This document shows, piece by piece, positions 1-7,018 of a DNA stretch of 11,573 bases. Source of the DNA: Sediminibacterium sp. (GTDB lineage Bacteria; Bacteroidota; Bacteroidia; Chitinophagales; Chitinophagaceae); contig JAOASV010000147.1 of NCBI GenBank assembly GCA_030158535.1, forward strand, positions 1 through 11,573. Reading direction: 5' to 3'. Numbering within the stretch: position 1 is the first letter of the stretch; each line of letters starts with the position of its first letter. The notes under the pieces were generated by a model, which worked only from the letters and a program-made list of their open reading frames with translations, was not told the DNA's origin and did not search any database. Position numbers and translations under genes: made by a program.

Positions 1-949
1 GTACATCTTTAACGTGTTTGTTTTTTTTGATGTACTGTTTGATTTTTTTAGCAAAGGCTACGTTACTGCTATGACCGGGTCTATTTGCAATAATTCTTCC
101 TTTAATTGGATAACCAATAAGTGCTAAGTCACCAACAATATCAAGTAGTTTGTGTCTTGCAGGTTCGTTGGGGAAACGTAGTTCTAAATTGTTTAAATAG
201 CCTTCACTCTTTACTTCAATTTTTTCACGCTTGAATACTTTTGCAAGCCTTGACATTTCATCATCTTTTACCGGTCTATCCACAACAACAATGGCATTAT
301 TGATATCGCCACCTTTAATTAAGTCGTTGTCAAGTAAAGCTTCTAGCTCATGTAAAAAACAAAATGTGCGGCAAGGTGCAATCTCGGTTCTAAAATCTTT
401 AATGGTTTTTAAACCTGCGTGTTGCGTTCCTAATACCGGACTATTAAAATCGATGAGTGTTGTAATTTGATAATCAAGCGCAGGTAATAAAACCATTTCT
501 ACCCGCTTCTCTTCGTCGTAATGAAAAATATTTTCATCAATGCTGTACCACTGTTTGGTTGCATCTTGTTCGAGCACACCAGCCTTATCTATAAGGTCTA
601 TAAATGGAGCCGAACTGCCATCAATAATTGGAATTTCTGGACCATTCACCTGAATGAGTGCATTGTCTACACCCATACCTACCAGCGCTGCTAAAATATG
701 TTCGACAGTACTAATTTTTGCATCCCCCACCTGAAGGGTGGTACCTCTAGAAGTATCTGTTACGAGGTCGCAATCTGCTTTAATGATGGGCTGACCTTCT
801 AGGTCGGTTCTTTGAAATTGAAATCCAAAACCCGGGTTGGCAGGCTTTAGGGTCATGTCTACAAGCGCGCCTGTATGTAAACCAGTTCCACTAATACCAA
901 TAGAACTTGCTAGGGTATGTTGTTTGTCTGGGTTAAAATGTTGGTCCAT
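1..949 (-). CDS. lpxC: UDP-3-O-acyl-N-acetylglucosamine deacetylase, probably the LpxC half of an LpxC-FabZ fusion (3' end off window)
   Basis: LpxC removes the N-acetyl group from UDP-3-O-acyl-GlcNAc, the committed step of lipid A synthesis, in the cytoplasm. I translated this frame by hand. It has 316 codons, no stop, and runs off the left edge. The start is ATG at 949, with an in-frame TAA four codons upstream. Visible LpxC signatures are TVEHILAAL around residues 81-89 (E83, zinc ligand H84), RHKLLDIVGD at 265-274 (zinc ligands H266 and D270) and the catalytic-base histidine in PGHSSN (H293). The visible part already spans a whole LpxC domain (about 305 residues in E. coli) and is still open in a lysine-rich stretch. 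Bacteroidota LpxC is usually fused to the FabZ dehydratase, so I infer a FabZ half beyond the edge; none of it is visible here. It follows lpxD on the same strand after 71 bases. Confidence 0.95.
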   Translation of the reverse strand, partial: MDQHFNPDKQHTLASSIGISGTGLHTGALVDMTLKPANPGFGFQFQRTDLEGQPIIKADCDLVTDTSRGTTLQVGDAKISTVEHILAALVGMGVDNALIQVNGPEIPIIDGSSAPFIDLIDKAGVLEQDATKQWYSIDENIFHYDEEKRVEMVLLPALDYQITTLIDFNSPVLGTQHAGLKTIKDFRTEIAPCRTFCFLHELEALLDNDLIKGGDINNAIVVVDRPVKDDEMSRLAKVFKREKIEVKSEGYLNNLELRFPNEPARHKLLDIVGDLALIGYPIKGRIIANRPGHSSNVAFAKKIKQYIKKNKHVKDV

Positions 950-980
950 GCTAGAATGTTAAATTCAATAAAATCTAGCG

Positions 981-988
981 CAAAAATA
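981..988 (-). promoter_or_regulatory. Possible internal -7 box upstream of lpxC
   Basis: Read on the minus strand this is TATTTTTG, a full match to the Bacteroidota -7 box TAnnTTTG, 31 bases before the lpxC ATG. There is no clear TTG at the expected -33 distance. It may be a weak internal promoter that lets lpxC be transcribed apart from lpxD, or a chance match in AT-rich DNA. Confidence 0.35.
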
Positions 989-998
989 TGATTTATGG

Positions 999-1011
999 GT
1001 GGTTAAACCAC
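999..1011. repeat. Short inverted repeat between lpxD and lpxC
   Basis: GTGGTT and AACCAC form a 6-bp perfect inverted repeat around one central base, just upstream of the possible lpxC -7 box. With a one-base centre it cannot fold as an RNA hairpin, so if it is functional it is more likely a protein-binding site (operator) than a terminator. Chance occurrence is possible. Confidence 0.35.
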
Positions 1012-1020
1012 TGTTTTGGT

Positions 1021-2070
1021 CTATTTAGGCTCTTTTTGAACCAATTCTGCCAGTAATTTTTCCAATTCTTTAACCCTTTTTTCTAATTCTGGGAGTTGTC
1101 TGGTGTAAACTTGGGCTTTTAAAGACTGTTTTGCGTCTTCGGCAGGAAAGCCTGCGTATGATTTTCCTTCGCCGTCTAGGTTTTTGGTGACACCCGCCAT
1201 GCCTGCTATTTTAACCCCATTTGCAATGGTTAAATGTCCGGCAATGCCCGCCTGACCGCCAATCATAATTTTTTGACCCAGTTTGGTGCTACCGCTGATG
1301 CCAGTTTGTGCGGCTATTACGGTTTGGCTGCCAATTTCTACGTTATGGGCAATTTGTATGAGGTTGTCGAGTTTAACGCCTTTTTTAATGATGGTAGAAC
1401 CCATGGTAGCCCTGTCAATAGTGGTATTTGCTCCAATTTCTACCTGATCTTCGATGATAACATTGCCAATTTGGGGTACTTTTTGGTAACTACCGTCGGG
1501 TTGAGGTGCAAAGCCAAATCCATCACTTCCAATAACGGTGCCTGCGTGAATCACTACGTCATTACCAATGATGCAATCTTCATAAATTTTTACGCCTGCA
1601 TGAATGGTGGTGTTGTTTCCAATAGAAACATTTTCTGCAATATAAGCACCCGGAAAAATTTTGGTGTTATTGCCAATAGCTACTTTTTCGCCAATGTATG
1701 CAAAGGCGCCTACAAAAACATCTGTACCAAGGGTTGCAGAACTTGCAATATGGCTTGGTGTTTCAATCCCTTTTTTTTGCTGCGCTTTTAAATTTTGATA
1801 GGTGGTTAAAAGTGTTGCAAAAGCAGAGTATGCATCTTTAACACGCACCAGTGTAGCCGTTATATTTTTTTGCAATTGTAAATTTTCATTTACAATAACA
1901 AGAGACGCTTTTGTGGTATATAAATAGTCTTGGTATTTAGGATTGGCTAAAAAAGAAAGCTGGCCAGCTACTGCTTCTTCAATTTTTCCAAAAGAGGTAA
2001 CAGTGGTATCTGGATTACCTTCGATGGTGCCGGAAACGAGAAGTGCTATTTGTTGTGCAGTAAATTGCAT
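1021..2070 (-). CDS. lpxD: UDP-3-O-(3-hydroxyacyl)glucosamine N-acyltransferase LpxD
   Basis: LpxD transfers a 3-hydroxyacyl chain from acyl carrier protein to the 2-amino group of UDP-3-O-acyl-glucosamine, the step right after LpxC, in the cytoplasm. The protein has 349 residues (E. coli 341). Residues about 1-100 are the N-terminal uridine-binding domain. Residues about 105-300 are a left-handed beta helix made of many hexapeptide repeats of the [IV]GxxxxI kind. The LpxD signature GSDGFGFAP is at 181-189, and the catalytic histidine is H242 in IAHNVEIG. The C-terminal part, about 325-346, is a charged helix rich in Leu, Glu and Lys. The start is ATG at 2070, nine bases after the stop of the HD-domain gene, so the two are almost certainly cotranscribed. 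There is no Shine-Dalgarno sequence, as is normal in this phylum. Confidence 0.97.
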   Translation of the reverse strand: MQFTAQQIALLVSGTIEGNPDTTVTSFGKIEEAVAGQLSFLANPKYQDYLYTTKASLVIVNENLQLQKNITATLVRVKDAYSAFATLLTTYQNLKAQQKKGIETPSHIASSATLGTDVFVGAFAYIGEKVAIGNNTKIFPGAYIAENVSIGNNTTIHAGVKIYEDCIIGNDVVIHAGTVIGSDGFGFAPQPDGSYQKVPQIGNVIIEDQVEIGANTTIDRATMGSTIIKKGVKLDNLIQIAHNVEIGSQTVIAAQTGISGSTKLGQKIMIGGQAGIAGHLTIANGVKIAGMAGVTKNLDGEGKSYAGFPAEDAKQSLKAQVYTRQLPELEKRVKELEKLLAELVQKEPK

Positions 2071-2079
2071 ACTAGAAAA

Positions 2080-3294
2080 TTATAGTAGTTGACAAATGTA
2101 ATTTTTTTTGACAGCAGCAGATAAGTTTTGATGGATTAGGGCATTGTCAATTAATGAAATGTCTTTGATGCTTCCATCTTTAAATAAAATATTGATGCGT
2201 TCGTCTTTGGTTTGATAGAGTGTATTGGTAGCTTCTCCGGTAAAACATACAAAGTCAACTTCGGACGCATCTATATTAAATGCGTCGAGACTTTCCTTTT
2301 GTTTAGTAGCAATAGTAGCCGGTAAAAAAGGTTCCGATTGAATGGTTGTTTTGTATAGTTGACGACTTAAAAAACGGCTACACAATAACGACAAAACCTT
2401 GTCTGGGTGTGCACTCCAACGCTTTATGGCGTGCATGATATCATGGTCATCTAATGCACAAAACTGCGCAAGTGCATGCGCGTCCATGGTTCCATTAAAT
2501 GTACCTAAAAAATAATCCAGTGCTGACCCCGTTTGCATGGCAGCATCGGTACTCGTGTACAAACTACGCGCGCGCTCTAATATTTTAACCAACATTTTTT
2601 CGGCAGATAAAACCGTTTTGTGTAGGTATACTTGCCAGTACATTTGACGGCGTGCTACTAAAAATTTTTCGACCGAATAAATGCCTTTTTCTTCAATCAT
2701 GAGTTGCCCGTCAACTACTATCAACATTTTTAAAATACGATCGTACCCAATAACGCCTTCGCTGACGCCACAAAAAAAGCTATCTCTACTCAGGTAGTCC
2801 ATACGGTCTACGTCGAGTTGTCCACTAATGAGTTGGTGTAAAAAAGGTTTGTGGTAGGCGCCCGTAAAAATTTGTATCGCGAGGGTTAATTGACCATCAA
2901 ATGCGGCGTTCATTTCGTGCATAATTTGCAACGAAAGTGCTTCGTGATGAACCCCTTTTACCACCACATGTTCTAGGGCATGCGAATAAGGTCCATGTCC
3001 AATATCGTGTAATAAAATGGCGGCTTTAACAGCGGTCTCTTCTTCTTCCGTAATTTCAGTTCCTTTGCTTCTTAATTCATTAACCGCGTTACCCATTAAA
3101 TGATAAGCGCCTAATGAATGATGAAACCTGGTATGTACAGCGCCTGGATACACGAGTTGACCCATGGCCATTTGTGTAATCCTTCTTAATCTTTGGTAAT
3201 AAGGATGGGCAAGAATTGAAAAAATCAGGGGATGATTGATGGTGATAAATCCGTACACCGGATCGTTGATGATTTTTCTTTTTGGTGCTACCAT
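2080..3294 (-). CDS. HD-domain phosphohydrolase (SAMHD1/dGTPase-like, COG1078 type)
   Basis: A 404-residue HD-superfamily metal-dependent phosphohydrolase. The metal site is complete: H59 in TRFHHSLG, H96-D97 in LLHDIGHGPYSHALE, and D163 in LDVDRMDYLSRDS, matching the H...HD...D ligand pattern of SAMHD1 and bacterial dNTP triphosphohydrolases. The known family activity is hydrolysis of (deoxy)nucleoside triphosphates. The substrate of this Bacteroidota branch is not known to me. The C-terminal third (about 260-404) lies outside the HD core and carries no motif I recognise. It is the first gene of the leftward operon with lpxD and lpxC, an arrangement I recall as recurrent in Bacteroidota, suggesting an indirect link with envelope synthesis or plain cotranscription. 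The start is ATG at 3294, about 40 bases downstream of the predicted promoter. Confidence 0.9.
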   Translation of the reverse strand: MVAPKRKIINDPVYGFITINHPLIFSILAHPYYQRLRRITQMAMGQLVYPGAVHTRFHHSLGAYHLMGNAVNELRSKGTEITEEEETAVKAAILLHDIGHGPYSHALEHVVVKGVHHEALSLQIMHEMNAAFDGQLTLAIQIFTGAYHKPFLHQLISGQLDVDRMDYLSRDSFFCGVSEGVIGYDRILKMLIVVDGQLMIEEKGIYSVEKFLVARRQMYWQVYLHKTVLSAEKMLVKILERARSLYTSTDAAMQTGSALDYFLGTFNGTMDAHALAQFCALDDHDIMHAIKRWSAHPDKVLSLLCSRFLSRQLYKTTIQSEPFLPATIATKQKESLDAFNIDASEVDFVCFTGEATNTLYQTKDERINILFKDGSIKDISLIDNALIHQNLSAAVKKNYICQLL

Positions 3295-3335
3295 GCCTGT
3301 TGTTAAATTGTTAAACTGCCACTTAATGGATGCTG

Positions 3336-3365
3336 CGAAAATACAAATAGAAGTTCGATAGCAAA
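3336..3365 (-). promoter_or_regulatory. Predicted promoter of the HD-lpxD-lpxC operon
   Basis: Minus-strand reading gives TTTG (3365-3362), 18 bases, then TATTTTCG (3343-3336). This fits the Bacteroidota TTTG / TAnnTTTG pattern with one mismatch in the -7 box and near-standard spacing. Transcription would begin near 3330, leaving a leader of roughly 35 bases before the ATG at 3294. Confidence 0.5.
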
Positions 3366-3413
3366 GAATGAAATAGATTTACGGAGTGTTTTTTAACTAA
3401 ATACCTACAATTG

Positions 3414-4976
3414 ATGCAATTAGGAAGGATCTTATGGGTTGACGATGAAGTAGATAGCTTGCAGTCGCAACAAATCTTTTTAACACAAAAGGGTTATGAA
3501 GTCATCACTTTTACCAATGGGTATGATGCTGTCGAATACTTAGGATCCAGTGTTGTAGACGTGGTGCTTTTAGACGAAACCATGCCAGGTATTAGTGGCC
3601 TTGAAACCCTGAGCCGCATTAAATTAGATCATCCGCATTTACCCGTTGTGCTCATTACTAAAAATGAAACGGAAAATCTCATGAATGAGGCGATAGGTAG
3701 GCAAATCAGTGATTATTTGATCAAGCCTGTCAATCCAAATCAGGTACTCTTAAGTCTTAAAAAAATAATGGACAAAAAAGACCTGGTAGCAGCAAGTACC
3801 ACGGCTGCGTATCAACAAGAATTTACCAAGCTATTTATGCAGCTTCAGGAAAATCCTGATTTTCATGAGTGGATGGAAATTTATAAAAAACTGGTGTATT
3901 GGGAACTTGAAATGGAGAAATCCGACAGTCCCGAAATGCGGGATATTTTACAGGCACAAAAAAAGGAAGCCAACGCAGCTTTTTTTAAATACATCAGTAA
4001 AAATTATGCAAGTTGGGTGGCGCCGGGTGCATCAGATGCGCCCATTATGAGTCATCAACTATTACAGTTTAAAGTACTACCCCATGTAGAAAAAGGAACC
4101 AGTACTTTTTTTATTCTCATAGATAATTTACGCTTTGATCAGTGGAAAGCCATTCAGCCCATTTTTCAAGAATATTTTAGGGTGTTAGAGGAAGACACTT
4201 TTTATTCCATCTTACCCACCGCTACCCATTATTGCCGAAATGCTATTTTTTCGGGTATGCTACCCATCGATATTGAAAAGAAGTTTAAAGAAGAGTGGAA
4301 AAATGATGACGATGAAGGGGGTAAAAACTTGCACGAAGAAACCTTTATGCGCGCCCATCTTGCTAAATTAAAAAGGGAAGACTTGCGCGTTGGCTACCAT
4401 AAAATTGTAAATCATGCAGATGCGCAACAGCTGCTGGCTAATATGCACAATTTATTACAAAATGACCTCAGCGTTATTGTCTACAATTTTGTAGATATGT
4501 TAAGCCATGCTAGAACAGAAATGGAAGTATTGAAAGAACTAGCAAGTGATGAGTCTAGTTATAGAAGCCTTACCAAAAGCTGGTTTGAACACAGTCCTTT
4601 ATTTCAGGCGCTCAAAAAAATTGCCGATAAAAAAATTAAAATTGTACTCGCCACCGATCACGGAAGTGTGCGTGTAAATACCCCCAATAAAATTATAGGC
4701 GACAAACAAACGACCGCTAATTTACGCTACAAGCATGGCCGTAATTTAGACTATGATGCAAAAGATGTTTTAGCATTTAAAGATCCTACAAAAGCGGGGC
4801 TTCCGGTACCCACGGTAAACTCTAGTTATGTGTTTGCAAAAGAAGATGGGTTTTTATGTTATCCCAATAATTACAATCACTTTGTGGGCTATTATAAAAA
4901 TACTTTTCAACATGGGGGGATAAGTTTAGAAGAAATGATTGTACCAGTCATAAAAATGGTTCCTAAGGGCAATTAA
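3414..4976 (+). CDS. porX: PorX, response regulator with C-terminal PglZ (alkaline-phosphatase-superfamily) domain
   Basis: PorX controls the type IX secretion system; in Porphyromonas gingivalis it works with the histidine kinase PorY and the ECF sigma factor SigP. From ATG 3414 the product has 520 residues. A TTG three bases earlier is also in frame, but ATG is the better start. The receiver domain (about 1-120) has acidic residues D10-D11, phosphoacceptor D54 in LLDETMPG, T82 and K104. A helical linker of about 130-215 follows. The PglZ domain keeps the metal-site residues of the alkaline phosphatase fold: D238 in DNLRFDQW, a nucleophile threonine in PTATHY (T270 or T272), D362 and H366 in FVDMLSH, D416-H417 in ATDHGS, and H500 in QHGG. 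PglZ in PorX has been reported to cleave oligonucleotide phosphodiesters. No kinase or T9SS structural gene is in the window. It is divergent from the lipid A operon. Confidence 0.95.
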   Translation: MQLGRILWVDDEVDSLQSQQIFLTQKGYEVITFTNGYDAVEYLGSSVVDVVLLDETMPGISGLETLSRIKLDHPHLPVVLITKNETENLMNEAIGRQISDYLIKPVNPNQVLLSLKKIMDKKDLVAASTTAAYQQEFTKLFMQLQENPDFHEWMEIYKKLVYWELEMEKSDSPEMRDILQAQKKEANAAFFKYISKNYASWVAPGASDAPIMSHQLLQFKVLPHVEKGTSTFFILIDNLRFDQWKAIQPIFQEYFRVLEEDTFYSILPTATHYCRNAIFSGMLPIDIEKKFKEEWKNDDDEGGKNLHEETFMRAHLAKLKREDLRVGYHKIVNHADAQQLLANMHNLLQNDLSVIVYNFVDMLSHARTEMEVLKELASDESSYRSLTKSWFEHSPLFQALKKIADKKIKIVLATDHGSVRVNTPNKIIGDKQTTANLRYKHGRNLDYDAKDVLAFKDPTKAGLPVPTVNSSYVFAKEDGFLCYPNNYNHFVGYYKNTFQHGGISLEEMIVPVIKMVPKGN

Positions 4977-5002
4977 TGTGAATAAATACTTTTTTTGAAA
5001 TC

Positions 5003-5032
5003 TTGTTTTGGTGTGATAGTCACTTACATTTG
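5003..5032 (+). promoter_or_regulatory. Predicted promoter of the 92-aa protein / MBL hydrolase / HhH operon
   Basis: TTG (5003-5005), exactly 19 bases, then TACATTTG (5025-5032) is a full match to the Bacteroidota -33/-7 consensus. It begins 26 bases after the porX stop and lies 27 bases before the ATG of the next gene, so transcription would start near 5038. This indicates that the three-gene unit is expressed independently of porX. Confidence 0.65.
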
Positions 5033-5059
5033 TTAGAACAATTTTTGTTGTAATTGACT

Positions 5060-5338
5060 ATGAAATACACACAATCGAATTTAGATAAGTTAGGAGATAT
5101 TTTAGGAGAATCTGAATATGTGGTAAGGTATGAGCGTGGAACTTTTCAGAGTGGCTGGTGTTTATTAGAAGCCAAAAAAATTGTGGTCTTAAATAAGTTT
5201 TTAAATACAGAAGGAAGGATTAATACATTACTTGAATTAATTCCGCAACTCAATATCGAGTACGATAAATTAACACTCGAATCTCAAAAATTATACGAGT
5301 CTGTTTTAAAACTAGCCATCGACGAAGTGGCTGCATAA
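5060..5338 (+). CDS. Conserved small protein of unknown function (92 aa)
   Basis: A 92-residue acidic, soluble protein with no signal peptide or membrane segment. I recall similar short proteins in other Bacteroidota but know of no function. The N-terminal half has the distinctive pattern VVRYERGTFQSGWCLLE followed by KKIVVLNKFLN, which looks like a beta-rich core. The C-terminal half (about 52-92) reads as two amphipathic helices with regular leucines. The single cysteine, in SGWCLLE, has no partner, so a metal site is unlikely. I chose ATG at 5060 over the in-frame TTG at 5054 because it is the stronger codon and is correctly placed after the promoter. The stop is four bases before the next gene, so translation of the two is probably coupled. 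Real by composition, promoter and operon position; function not assigned. Confidence 0.85.
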   Translation: MKYTQSNLDKLGDILGESEYVVRYERGTFQSGWCLLEAKKIVVLNKFLNTEGRINTLLELIPQLNIEYDKLTLESQKLYESVLKLAIDEVAA

Positions 5339-5342
5339 TTTT

Positions 5343-6119
5343 TTGCAACACGCCCCATTAAATATTAATTTTTTAGGAACCGGAACAAGTAGTGGCGTAC
5401 CCATGATAGGCTGTCACTGCCCTGTTTGCCAATCACCAGATCCAAAAGACAACCGTTTACGCTCTAGTATTTTGGTGTCTTCCCATACCACGAGGTTTGT
5501 AATTGATACTACCCCCGATTTTAGGTACCAGATGCTCCGCACCCACACCGAGCATTTAGACGCTATTGTATATACCCATCCCCACAAAGACCATATAGCA
5601 GGCCTCGATGATATTAGGGCTTTTAATCACTTTTCAAAAAAGCCCATTGATATTTATGCGGGGGCGAATACCGAAGAAGCGATTAGACGCGATTTTTATT
5701 ATGCATTTGCAGAAACCCGCTATCCTGGCGTGCCTGATTTAAATATTATTGGGATTGACCATGATCCATTTATGGTGGGTGATATTCATGTGCAGCCCAT
5801 TCATGTGGCACACCATAAAATGCCGGTGCTTGGTTTTAGAATGGGGGACTTTACCTATATCACCGACGCTAATTATATTGAGCCACAGGAGCAGGAAAAA
5901 ATTAAAGGCTCCAAAGTGCTTGTGATTAATGCGCTGCGTAAAGAAAAACACCTTTCACATTTTACATTATCAGAAGCCATTGACCTAGCTAATGCTCTTG
6001 AAATCCCAAGGGTTTACTTAACCCATATTTCACATCAACTGGGGACTCATACATCTGTTTCAGATGAACTTCCCGCAAATATTTCTTTGGCTTATGATGG
6101 GCTTCAAATTAGCCTGTAG
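5343..6119 (+). CDS. PhnP-like metallo-beta-lactamase-fold phosphodiesterase
   Basis: A 258-residue hydrolase of the MBL superfamily, PhnP/COG1235 branch, likely cytoplasmic and dinuclear-metal dependent. The core motif HPHKDH is at 79-84 (H79, H81, D83, H84). Further metal ligands are H157 in VAHHKMP, D175 in YITDANY and H228 in YLTHISH. It also has C24, C26 and C29 in GCHCPVC plus H231, the same CxCxxC plus His set that holds the structural zinc in E. coli PhnP. PhnP opens 5-phosphoribosyl 1,2-cyclic phosphate; other relatives cleave other cyclic or linear phosphodiesters. No phosphonate genes are near, so the substrate is open. Start: the only sensible in-frame codon before the conserved LGTGTSSGVP is TTG at 5343, four bases after the previous stop, with an in-frame TAG upstream at 5313. 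TTG may hold expression low or couple it to the small gene. Confidence 0.9.
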   Translation: MQHAPLNINFLGTGTSSGVPMIGCHCPVCQSPDPKDNRLRSSILVSSHTTRFVIDTTPDFRYQMLRTHTEHLDAIVYTHPHKDHIAGLDDIRAFNHFSKKPIDIYAGANTEEAIRRDFYYAFAETRYPGVPDLNIIGIDHDPFMVGDIHVQPIHVAHHKMPVLGFRMGDFTYITDANYIEPQEQEKIKGSKVLVINALRKEKHLSHFTLSEAIDLANALEIPRVYLTHISHQLGTHTSVSDELPANISLAYDGLQISL

Positions 6120-6127
6120 TTTGCCAT

Positions 6128-7018
6128 GTGCGTTCAACCCATCCCAATAAAACCAGCTCGTACTTCTATTTTTCAAAACCAGAAAGATGGGCCGCCTTTG
6201 TTTTACTGGTTATGATTGGTATGGTAATAGTGCTACCCAAATTTTTATGGCAGCAAAAGCCAGACCTACTCATACCACTCGCACTCGAACAGTTTGGAAT
6301 GGACACCCTGTATATGCGGGATGCATATGCAGGGGTTGATGTACTACCCATTAAGGAGCCCTTTGTATTTGACCCCAATACGGCTTCTATCGAAGCGTTA
6401 CAATCGTTAGGCTTTAGTTCCAGACTCGCTGCTACCCTAGATCATTACCGCGCCAAAGGAGGGGTTATCAGATCTGGTAAAGACCTCTACAAAATTTGGG
6501 GCATGCCAACCCTCTTGGCTGATCGTTTGGCCCCTTTTGTTCGCGCGGGCGGCACTAATGGCAAAAACAGCCAGTCTAGGCCCTACAGCACTGCACTGAC
6601 GCCCAGATACGCAGCGGCCGCCACTATAGATATTAATACTGCATCGGTTAGTGATTTTGAGGCCCTTAGCGGCATTGGCCCCGTTTTAGCAGCCCGAATT
6701 GTTGGATTTAGAGAAAAACAGGGTGGTTTTGTAAAAGTCCAAGACCTATTACTGGTATATGGCGTAAAAGATACCCTACTAAGGGTCCTTGGTCCTTATT
6801 TGCACCTAAATGAGGCGCGGGTACCAAAGGCCAATTTAAACCAAGCCTCGGCATTGCAACTAGTACAAAAAGCTGGTTTACAGCCAGTTGTGGCGCAGGC
6901 CCTGGTGCGTTGGCGGCAACAAAATGGAGCTTTTGCAAAATTTGATGAGCTGGAAAATTTTGAGGGTTTAAGCGCGGCCAGTATGGCCGCGCTTAAACGA
7001 CTATTTTTTATAGAGTAG
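6128..7018 (+). CDS. Membrane-anchored protein with three ComEA-like helix-hairpin-helix modules
   Basis: A 296-residue protein with a short cationic N-terminus and one hydrophobic segment at about 21-40 rich in V, I, L and M, so it is probably anchored in the inner membrane with the rest in the periplasm. The remainder holds three tandem helix-hairpin-helix modules. Each opens with an [D/N]xNxAS motif (FDPNTAS 81-87, IDINTAS 167-173, ANLNQAS 235-241) and continues through a glycine-rich hairpin; the second has the classic LSGIGPVLAARI. A low-complexity linker (140-165) separates the first two. ComEA proteins bind DNA during uptake, which suggests but does not prove a DNA-binding role. The start is GTG at 6128, eight bases after the previous stop; no in-frame ATG occurs before the membrane segment. 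The gene is visibly richer in G and C than its neighbours, and its last codons form a terminator stem. Confidence 0.85.
   Translation: MRSTHPNKTSSYFYFSKPERWAAFVLLVMIGMVIVLPKFLWQQKPDLLIPLALEQFGMDTLYMRDAYAGVDVLPIKEPFVFDPNTASIEALQSLGFSSRLAATLDHYRAKGGVIRSGKDLYKIWGMPTLLADRLAPFVRAGGTNGKNSQSRPYSTALTPRYAAAATIDINTASVSDFEALSGIGPVLAARIVGFREKQGGFVKVQDLLLVYGVKDTLLRVLGPYLHLNEARVPKANLNQASALQLVQKAGLQPVVAQALVRWRQQNGAFAKFDELENFEGLSAASMAALKRLFFIE
6966..7009 (+). terminator. Intrinsic terminator overlapping the end of the HhH gene
   Basis: A 14-bp perfect inverted repeat (6966-6979 with 6985-6998; GC-rich core GCGCGGCC) encloses a five-base loop and is followed after five bases by six T residues (7004-7009). 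All of it lies before the stop codon at 7016-7018. Structurally it is a strong intrinsic terminator for the unit starting at 5003, apart from the slightly long gap between stem and T-run. Because the T-run precedes the stop codon, termination right at it would leave a message without a stop codon. Confidence 0.6.

Noticed and set aside
1..949. A FabZ domain in the left-edge gene
   Set aside because: Fusion to FabZ is expected in this phylum, but the visible sequence ends at the close of the LpxC domain, so no FabZ residues can be shown.
1234..1791. A 185-codon open frame on the plus strand opposite lpxD
   Set aside because: It is the antisense of the LpxD hexapeptide repeats. The repeated pattern keeps the opposite frame open, and the product resembles no family.
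3411..3413. TTG as the start of porX
   Set aside because: An ATG follows immediately at 3414 and leaves the receiver domain intact; nothing favours the TTG.
4977..5059. A tsaE-like gene directly after porX
   Set aside because: I recall that order from some Bacteroidota, but here the bases after porX hold only a promoter, and the next gene lacks the P-loop expected of TsaE.
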